A stretch of DNA of 64,000 nucleotides from Akebia trifoliata (Eukaryota > Streptophyta > Magnoliopsida > Ranunculales > Lardizabalaceae), in assembly GCA_017979445.1 (NCBI GenBank), contig CM030706.1, positions 19,578,967-19,642,966 of the forward strand, given 5' to 3'. Shown piece after piece: positions 56,072 through 64,000 of the stretch. A program made the position numbers and the translations under genes. The notes under the pieces are model-generated. The model searched no databases. It was not told the origin of the DNA and saw only the letters and a list, made by a program, of their open reading frames with translations. Position 1 is the first letter of the stretch. Each line of letters starts with the position of its first letter.

Positions 56072-59046
56072 TGTAAAACCCCGAGTTTTCAATTCGTATC
56101 TCGAGGAAAAATAAATAGTGGAATTTTGAGAAAATCTTGAAAGTGGGACATAGGGGTAAAACTTTAGGATGCTTCTGATCATTTTTAATGGAATCTGACC
56201 TTACCATTGGATTCAAAATGATCGAAAAACATATTTTAGCTTGTAAGTACGTTTAAATGCGAGTCCGAATATAAAAATTACAAAATCCTTGATTACCGAG
56301 TCGGACCAGGCTAAAATAGTAACTTTTTACTAGAGTCAGAATTATTGAGATTTGATTGCACCATTGGATTCGTAACGAAAAACTATTGAACGTGGACTAT
56401 TTATTTGTCATTTTTGGAGACCAAAAAGTCTAATTATTGTCAAAAATGAAAACGACATCAATTTTAGGGGTCACCTCAGGCAAAAAATGTAAACTTTTGT
56501 TAGAGAGAGAATTTGTCGAAATTGACTATACCATTAGATTCAAATCGAAAAATTAGGCGAAATAGAGTATTCATTTGTCAGTTTTGGAGTCCGGATGGTC
56601 AAGTTATCATCGATTGAAACAATAGGCGAAATACCGATTTCGTCCCAAATTTTATATGAATAAATTTTTTTAATATTTTTTTATTCATTGTCATCCCCAA
56701 CCCGTCCAAAACCAGCCAACGAAATACGAATATTTTTTCGATTTCTTCCGATCTTCCACCTCAGATCTCTCACAAACGGCTCGTCGTTGACGACTGACGC
56801 AGAAGGGAGAAACATCCGCAGCCTCATTCTCTACAAAACCCACCCAAATTCCTTCCGTTTTCTCATCTTTTTCATCTCGTATAGTCAAAAATCAGCCGTA
56901 CGTATATATGGGGATTTCGAAACTTCGACCTCAGATTTCGTCTATTTGGGGTCAAACCGTCCTCCGTCGTATAAGGGAGAAAGGACGACTGCATCGAAAT
57001 CTTCAAAATCACCAGGTCAGATTCAAAAATCAGTCGTTTCAAAGTTCGGTCCATCTCGATTTTCGTGCCATTTGCCTCGATTTCCGTGTGCGTGCTTCGA
57101 AAATCTCGCATAGAGATTGTAAGGAACTCTCAATTTCTATTAGTAATCGTAGATTGTGAAAATTGCATTTAGGATTTTATCGAAAAAATTTTGATGTATT
57201 TCCAAAATATAGAATTCTTTTGTTATTTCAAAAAAATTCACGCCAGAAATTGCATGTTTGATATGTTTAATTGTATTTTTAACAAATTATACGTGGGTAG
57301 GGTATTTTAACGGGTTATTTCCATAAATTGGGTCTTGTGCACTGCTCGGACCCCATTTTGATATAAAATTTGTATTCTTTTTCAATATTATTGATAAAAA
57401 TAAATTCTATAGTTGGAAAATGTGATTTAATATTCAATGAACTCATATTGAGTTGATGAATATCAGAAAATGGATATTTTATTGAAGAGATTGAAAACTG
57501 TAAAAATCGAAAAAAAGGAAAAAGGATATGAAACGGTAAAGTGTCAGTCACACCCGAGGAGTGATGTCTACATTTTACGTTGTTGTGTTGTGTGCAGGAT
57601 GGTGAATAGATATCCAAGGATAATATTTCTGGTTGCATGTTTATTTAAATTTCTGTTAGCGCGAGGCGTTATTTACTTTTCCGTTATGTTATTTATTTTA
57701 GGCCGGGTGGCCATACGTGTATGGTAGGAAACTGGATATCCATTCTCAACCTTATATTGTTAATTTCTCTTTTAATTTCAAATGAAAATAATATATATTT
57801 GTAGCTATTTTGTGAGCTGTTAAAGAGTTTGTGAATGCCTGAAGGGATAGTGCGTCATATCATCCAGAGTGGTGTACTATCCTAGGATATACGGTAGGGA
57901 CCACCAAGCTGTGGAGTCACAACTGGAATCCGGGTTATTCCTCTCTATCTTATTAGTGAACTTGTAATGTAAAGGTGGTTATATACGAATGGTTTGTATA
58001 TTTGGGAATCACATGTACGCCTGATAGGCATAGACGAAGATGATTAGTGAGTGATCACTAACAATCTGTAATAGTCGAACGTTCTGACACATCGAAAAGA
58101 GACCTATTGCTTACGATCACGTCAAACGACCAGCCTGAGCCGAATAAATGATCAACCAAGCGTGGTAAACAGCAACCAGCCACAAAATCAGGAACTAAAA
58201 GTCAGAGAAGAATTGTAACATCATGTTCCGACTGGGAGCAATCCAGTCGTGAATCCCAACTCTTGAATTCCAATACTCCACCATAATGTATTATGTATCT
58301 GTTGCCTTACTTTGATATATAAAATGAAATGCATGTTTAATGTTTCTATTTGGTTAATTAGATTTGTATATAAAGAAAATATTATAGTGAGTACTGTTGA
58401 TTGATGTATTGTCAGTTTTAAAATATTTAGTTGCTTAATCCTGGCTATATGTACCAGTTAATTGTAGTTTCTTCTGTAAAATTTTGTATATTTTAAAATG
58501 ATTCAGTATGTTTATTCGTTCATGTTAGGAGGGGTTATTAACAGAAATTGTTTGTTTCCTTACTGGGTAATTATTGTTACTCACCCTTTCCGTCTCCATT
58601 TTTTTTAGTTTCAGATCTGGAGCTTGGCGAAGCAGGTGTAGAACACGAGTGAGGACTATCTGGTAGGTCAGATAGACGACCAGAGTCCGTTACCTGGTGA
58701 GTACTAAGGCTATATTCCCCTAGTGGTGTCAGTTCATCCAGGTAGTCTTATTGATTTTGTCCTGAGCGTTAGGACTTTTGTTAGAGTGAGGAGTTTTGTA
58801 TAATCTTGTATATTAATTCCTTCTTCCACACTCTGATCTATCGTACGATATTAGATGTATATAAGCTTCCACTAGTATTCTATTTTATGCGTATATATGC
58901 AGGATTGTATGTCGTTTATCAGGTGCAGGTTATACGCCTTGGAATGCTAACATAAACAGAGGAGACCATGCCGAAATTTCGAGATGCCACCTAGTACCTC
59001 GAGATCTGACATGGGGATTTGTGTTAGCGTTTGACGGGGCGCCACA
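56072..59046 (+). mobile_element. Solo LTR, 2975 bp (Del/Tekay-like), in P
   Basis: A perfect TSD, TTGAC, lies at 56067-56071 and 59047-59051. The ends are TGTAAAACCCCGAG and GACGGGGCGCCACA, partly complementary as in long-LTR chromoviruses. There is no internal region, so it is a recombined single LTR. Open frames inside (for example 56688-57113) lie in the LTR and resemble nothing known. The orientation and Del/Tekay label rest on length and end sequence only. Confidence 0.8.
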
Positions 59047-59051
59047 TTGAC

Positions 59052-59879
59052 TTTTGCACAATATATTATCAAAGAGAGAAATCAGGATGCAATGTCAGGT
59101 TATCCTATAGATAGCCGGAAGAACGCACAGTTCTCAATCCCACGGTGAGGGATCCCTGTGTTCTCAATCTTTGACTGTACAGAGTACAGTAATTGATATG
59201 TGTGTGTGCGTGTGTAAAATAAAGAAAAGCATTCATAGTTTAAAGATTCAAACTTTAAAACTCAATTAACGACAACCACCACCAAACAGAAACATCAAAC
59301 AAACATGATTCAGTTCAAACTTTAAAAAAAAAACATCACAATTCTACAACATCCAACAAACATGATTCAAATATTCAAACTTTAAAAGCTTAGTGAGACT
59401 GCCACTAAGGACTCTTTTGGTAAAATCCAGTCCTTACTCGAGCAAACCTTACATTAAGAATCATGCTACCATTATGAATCCAACCCTTACTGGAATTTCA
59501 GAAACTCTTGAAGCTGACCATTGTAATGTATGAGTATTTAATTCAACCATGAATATGTAAATAATAAACACACCCAAAGATATCAGGTTGCACCACGATC
59601 TAGATATTCTCCCCATTATCTAAGCGATGGATTTTTAACTTTTATATCAAATTGGGTACACCCTTGTATGAAAAATCTTAAAGATGGAAAATACTTTGGT
59701 CTGCATAAGATATTCCCAAGTGTATCCATTTGTAATCATCAACCAATGTTATAATCTAGGAAAGACCAAACATAGAGGTCATTGGGGATGGTCCCCAAAC
59801 ATGTAAAGAAAATGGGTTTACCAAAAATATAATTTCCCTTAAAAAACCCAAACCCTAAAAAAAAAAAAAAAATTGAGAA
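59052..59879. other. P sequence without genes
   Basis: It includes the second copy of the 197-bp repeat (59131-59235), and a phrase CAAACATGATTCA repeated at about 59302 and 59358. No coding frame. Confidence 0.45.
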
Positions 59880-60520
59880 AAAAAATTCTTTAATTTGATT
59901 AAATAACAAAACTATAATCACGTAGACCGATAAAAAATATTTTGAAATTTTCATGTTTATAGGGTTAGAAAAATCAAACCAAATTAAATAAAATTGATAA
60001 AAAAATTCTGAAATTTTCTTAAATAACAAAACTATAATCACGTAGACCCTTAAATTGATAAAAAAAAATTATGAAAATTCCATGTTTATAGGGTTAGAAA
60101 AATCAAACCAAATTAAATAAAATTGATAATAAAAAATTATGACATTTGCTTAAATAACAAAACTATAATCAATTAGACCCTAAAACTGATAAAAAAAATT
60201 CTGAAATTTCCATTTTTATATGGTTAGAAAAATCGAACCAAATTGAATAAAATTGATAAAAAAAAATTATGAAATTTGCTTAAATAACAAAATTATAATC
60301 AAGTAGACCCTAAAATTGATAAATTTTTTTTAGAAATTTCCATGTTTATAGGGTTATAAAAATCGAACCAAAAATCTCGTTTAATTCAACTATTTGTCGA
60401 GAGAGTAAACAAAACTATAATCAACAAAATAATAATCAAAACTATAATCAAGTAAACCCTAAAATAATAAAAAAATTCTGAAACTTCCATGTTTATAGGG
60501 TTAGAAAAATTGAACCACAA
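59880..60520. repeat. Tandem repeat of 120-131 bp, about 4.5 copies, in P
   Basis: Units carry AAATAACAAAACTATAATCA (59901, 60021, 60152, 60282), CATGTTTATAGGGTTAGAAA and CAAATTAAATAAAATTGATA. Spacings are 120, 131 and 130 bp. Confidence 0.88.
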
Positions 60521-60539
60521 ATCCTGTTTGATTCAGCTG

Positions 60540-60900
60540 TTTGTCGAGAAAGAAGAGACGAAGTCGAACTCCAGCTACACGTAGATCTGTACGATGCTCG
60601 ACAAAGAGAGAGAGAGAGCTTTGTGATGGAGAGATCTGTGCAAGATCGAGACCAAATAGCTGTGCGCAACTGTGTGAGATGCTTCTCGACATAGAAGAAA
60701 AGAAAATAAACACAGAGAGAGACCATGAAGAGAGAGAGGTGTGTGAGAGAGAAGAGAAAGAAGTGAGATCGAGAGGTGTCTGAGAGAGAGATGTGAGATC
60801 AAGAAAGCTTCTGTGAAAGCTTCTGTCGAAGAGAATAGAGTGAAAGGGTAGGGGTAAAATCGTCATTTCACTTGAACCGTTTATTCAGTGATTTATTCCC
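60540..60900 (-). other. GA-rich 5' region of P near its right end
   Basis: Runs of GAGAGA (about 60604-60618 and 60710-60800) give CT-rich minus-strand sequence of the plant 5' UTR type. It probably belongs to the start of a P transcript. The frames here are low-complexity. Confidence 0.4.
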
Positions 60901-61080
60901 CCACAAACGCATTAAAAAAGTATCTCAATAGAGCTTCTCCATTTTGCGTTTCAAAATGCAGTTACAAACCGCAAATTTTTAACATCGTTTTTACCAAACG
61001 ATAATTAATGTTGGAACCTCAGCTTTTCACCGCAAACGCAGTGAAAGTCGCGTTTTGAAGCGCTAACAAACACCACCTAA

Positions 61081-61470
61081 ACTTTTACTTCTATTATGCA
61101 TTTGAGGAGGATCTTGTGGTGTGATTTTTTGTACAAGACCCCACTATTCAAAAAGAATTGTCCTGCCAATCTCTGAATAATATTTCATTCATTTATTGTG
61201 GCATTAAGTAGGAAAGTTTGATCCTTCAAAAATGCCTTGATGTCTGCAAACCATGATTTTTTCTCAGGCTCTTCGATTTACAGGTAAACAATATGCTGGT
61301 TTATTTTGAATACTGATTTCAAGAGGATCAACAATGATGTCTTCGAAGATGCTGACCATTGAAGCAAAAGTGGCCAGTACGTCTACAAACTAGTTCTTAG
61401 TCCTTGGTATATAAGTGAATGAGATTCGAATGAAATTTAATCTTAGATCCTCAAGATACTCATGATAAGG
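61081..61470 (-). pseudogene. W pol: RNase H end to integrase start
   Basis: On the minus strand: IPRTKNQFVDVLATFASMVS (end of RNase H domain), then a linker and LYKKSHHKILLKCIIEVKV up to the P site. It lines up without gaps with the piece at 40532, so the two are one interrupted gene. Confidence 0.85.
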
Positions 61471-61903
61471 AACTAGTCTCTACTTTCGGGTTTTCCATTC
61501 TCCCGTTATTTGGTAAACTACCAAGCTTGAGTCTCCAAATACATCTATTCCATTCACTCCAAGGTCAATCACTACTTTCAACCCCACAATGCATGTTTCG
61601 TACTCGATTTCGTTGTTCGAATATTGAAACCTTAATCTAATTGAAATGGGGATATGAACTCCATTTGGCTTGACTAGGACTACTCCAATTTCACATTCCT
61701 TTTGATTTACTACTTCATCAAAGTACATTTTCCAACTAGGATTTTTGTCTTCATCGTCGTATTTGGCTTCGACAAAGAAAATGGCTTCATCGGGAAAATT
61801 TTTCTTTAATGGCTCATAGTTGGGCAAAGGGTGCTCCGCTAAGTGGTAGGCAATGTCTTGTCATTTAATGGCTTTTTAAGTGACATAGGTGATGTCGAAC
61901 TTA
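61471..61903 (-). pseudogene. RNase H domain of W
   Basis: A 115-residue frame (61827-61480) reads WKMYFDEVVNQKECEIGVVL, VKPNGVHIPISIRLRF, NNEIEYETCIVGLKV and VFGDSSLVVYQITGEWKTR. The catalytic Asp (YFD), Glu (IEYE) and Asp (FGDSS) are all present, and this stretch has no stop. It would remove RNA from the RNA-DNA hybrid. It is cut upstream at 61903 by the CACTA element. The RT of W must lie outside the window. Confidence 0.92.
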
Positions 61904-61929
61904 CACTACAACATTTTTGATCTACTGCG

Positions 61930-62640
61930 ACGGTTTATAACAGCGGATAATTTTATCCGACGCTATATATATATTTATTGCAGTGGATAATTTTATCCGC
62001 CTCTATAGATGTATTTACTGCAGCGGATAATTGTATCCGCCGTTATAGAGACCCGTGCATACATAGAAAATTCACATCATACTTATTCAAGTGCATATAG
62101 CAACGGAAAAATATATCCGCCACTAAAACTAGTGAGTTCTCTCTATTTTAAATTGAATATAGCAGCGGATTATATTTTCCGCCGCTATAGAATACAATTT
62201 TTTTTATAAAAAAAACATGGTTTAGTGAGTTCTCTCTTATAAATTTTTTTTTTAATTGAATATAGTAGCGGATTATTTTTCCGCCGCTATAGAGTATAAT
62301 TTTTTTATATTCTTTGAATTGAATATAGCAGCGGATTATATTTTCCGCCTTTATAGAGTATAATTTTTTTTTTATAAAAAATTCGATTTAGAGAGTTCTT
62401 TTTATTAAATTTTTTTTTAAAAATTAAATATAACAGCGGATTACATTTTTCGCAGCGGTAGAGTAAAAATTTATCGTAAGTTTTTCTCTATAATTTTTTT
62501 TAAAAATTAGATATAACGGCGGATAATATATTCCGCTGCGATAGAGTATAACTTTCCTATATAAAAAAAATCGCGCTAAATGAGTTCCCGCATATTTGTG
62601 TGCACGAAGCAGCAGAAACGCCTACCCGCCACTAAAAAAA
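61930..62640. repeat. CACTA subterminal palindromic repeats, about ten copies
   Basis: Each unit is an imperfect palindrome of about 30 bp of the form CAGCGGATAA-N-TTATCCGCCGCTATA. Units lie near 61933, 61979, 62020, 62098, 62161, 62264, 62326, 62433, 62513 and 62609. In CACTA elements such repeats are binding sites of the TNPA-type protein. Confidence 0.85.
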
Positions 62641-64000
62641 TTAAATTTTTTACACTTGCCTCTCTACTCTCTTTCTTTGCTTTCTCTCTTTCTTCTTTCT
62701 CTCTCTCTCTCTCTCGGCCCTCTCACTCTCTGCTCTTTGCTCTCTCTCTAACTACGTGAAAAATTGCAAGCTCGATGGCATGGATTGTGTGCTATAAGCC
62801 ATCAAATTTTTGAAAGTTCGGTTTGATGAGATCGATGCTTCGATCCTATTATAACGCTTCAAACAAATTTAATTCGAAGGTTGATGAAGAGAAGAATTTG
62901 TTCTCTCAATCTCTGGTTTTTCACTTGGAGCTTTTACAAAGGGCATCATCGCCTCCAAAGGGTATATTTCTCAGCGACTTCAAGTAGAAACCCTGCGATT
63001 TCAAGATTTTCCATCAAAAACTCTGTAATTTCTAAGGGCATCATTCTATCGAAGGGATTTCAACGATTTCAAAGGGTATTAAGCTCCTCCATAGAAGTAA
63101 ACCCTAGGATTTCTCTTCTTTCTCCTTCGAATTGCTTATAAAGGTTTGCTTTCTCCCATTTTTAATTTCCTATTTGGGTAAGATTGGGTCTTTTTAGTTT
63201 TGGAGGAATCTATTGTTGGTGATTGAGGATAAAAGGATTTTCTTGTATTTTTATTAAAATAGTTTATAGTCCAGAATTGTTTTTTTAATTAATTTTGGAT
63301 TCAGAATTGTTGTTTTTCATATTAGTTCCAACTTATTTGAAGAAAAAAGCCTAACACTCTTGTATGTATCCATGGGAAACTCATTTTTAAGAGGTGGAGA
63401 TATTAATAAGGCAAGGAAGCCCGAATCCATCTGCCATGAAAATTTATTTGACATTGACATTGTAGAGTTATAATAATTTGATGCCTATTATGGTTTCTTT
63501 ATGCGATTGAAAGCTTTTTATGCTTGTTTATGTTATTTAGTTTAGAAATCTTAAAAAGACTGAAACAGAAAATCTAACCAAATATAGGGAACAACCTCAA
63601 GTGTGATTATCTGGATACCTGATATGGCGATGAAAAAGGTTTTTTTTTTCCTAATTTCTGATAGATTATAAACTGATTTCTATTTTAGATAATGTTTTAT
63701 ATTGGGTTGGATGACTAAAAGTGAAGTGAATTATTCTTTTTTGATTCCTGTAGTTTATGTCATTAATCTGCTTTAAAATCCAAAAAATTTATGTTAAAAG
63801 CCTATTATTCTTTATTTTTCTTGTATGTCCATCTTTTTAGTTGATTATAGTAGTCATTGGATTTTACTTTTGCTTCTAGTTCTTCTTTTGCTATTGCTTT
63901 CAGTTAAATGTTGAACATTTGGGATATCTATTGTTAGTGACAGCATTTGGGTGTGGCCTATTTTTGGCATGTTGGAAACTAACAAACACTTCTATGTTGT
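62641..64000 (+). other. Probable 5' UTR and first intron of the CACTA transcript
   Basis: A CT-rich run (62660-62745) is followed by mixed-composition sequence with short frames (for example 62881-63141), a possible donor AAAGGTTTGC near 63140, then T-rich intron-like DNA to the end. No transposase motif is visible inside the window. Confidence 0.4.

Larger units (their letters stand above)
40533..61077 (-). mobile_element. P: PIF/Harbinger DNA transposon in the integrase of W
   Basis: The ends are GGCCCCGTTTGATTCAGCTG (left) and, reverse-complemented, GGTGGTGTTTGTTAGCGC (right), flanked by TAA at 40530-40532 and 61078-61080. A 3-bp TWA target and GG-N-GTTTG ends are typical of PIF/Harbinger. 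It carries a DDE transposase (41594-42595 and 53900-54160) and the Myb/SANT-like second gene (54530-55580), both minus. Without V and the solo LTR it is about 6.3 kb. Both genes contain stops, so it is not autonomous now. Confidence 0.88.
61904..64000 (+). mobile_element. CACTA (En/Spm) transposon, left end
   Basis: The terminus CACTACAACATTTTTG follows TTA (61901-61903, the likely 3-bp target). A subterminal repeat zone lies at 61930-62640. The element interrupts the RNase H of W and runs past the window end, so the right terminus is not seen. Confidence 0.85.

Noticed and set aside
56688..57159. Overlapping frames on both strands (up to 141 codons) as genes
   Set aside because: They lie inside the solo LTR 56072-59046, which has a perfect TSD. 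No protein family is recognisable.
60493..60866. Ser/Arg-rich frames on both strands
   Set aside because: They translate (GA)n runs near the end of P. The composition explains them.

Overview
The window looks like repeat-rich nuclear DNA from a seed plant, probably a dicot. It is AT-rich, and every coding trace I could identify is either a transposable element or a captured piece of a plant gene. I found no intact host gene, tRNA, rRNA or CRISPR array. I cannot name the species.

Most of the window is nested LTR retrotransposons of the Ty3/gypsy Tat/Ogre type. They are recognised by a tRNA-Arg type primer binding site (TGGCGACTCCACTGGGGA and variants), Tat-type gag, protease, RT, RNase H and integrase remnants, and long 3' UTRs with tandem repeats. 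The order can be read from split reading frames and target-site duplications (TSDs). Oldest is Y (minus, 11337-14060: gag end, protease, RT, start of RNase H). W (minus) sits in Y's gag and appears in three pieces: 3' LTR, antisense extra ORF and 3' UTR (14061-18287), integrase (39463-40532), and integrase start plus RNase H (61081-61903). X (minus, 5576-11336) sits in Y's RNase H. LARD1 (plus, 1-5575) sits in X's gag.

W was hit three times. LARD2 (plus, 18288-39462, TSD TAGGT/TAGGC) landed at W's pol stop codon. A PIF/Harbinger DNA transposon P (40533-61077, TSD TAA) landed in the integrase. A CACTA transposon (from 61904 to the window end) landed in RNase H. LARD2 in turn holds U (minus, 24824-34955, TSD AGTTG) and an 799-bp solo LTR (36321-37119, TSD ACTCC). 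U's 3' LTR holds another LTR-like insert (25541-26735). P holds V (minus, 42596-53894, TSD GTTAT) and a 2975-bp solo LTR (56072-59046, TSD TTGAC).

U, LARD1, LARD2, X and V form one mostly non-autonomous group. U keeps gag but only the pre-RT linker of pol, so it is TR-GAG-like. LARD1 and LARD2 share that pol deletion and have also lost gag, so they are LARD-like. V keeps gag and integrase scraps. The proteins for their movement would have to come in trans from an autonomous Tat element such as a relative of W. Shared non-coding parts are a leader block of about 800 bp with paired ATATACCGTATAGGT motifs, a second copy of the first ten PBS bases inside U5, TTGACT arrays upstream of the TATA box, and variable tandem repeats in the 3' UTR.

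The most unusual finding is in the leader of X. It carries the 5' UTR and N-terminal coding part of a plant CAAX prenyl protease (STE24/FACE1) gene without visible introns. The leaders of LARD2 and V hold other gene-like stretches at the comparable position.
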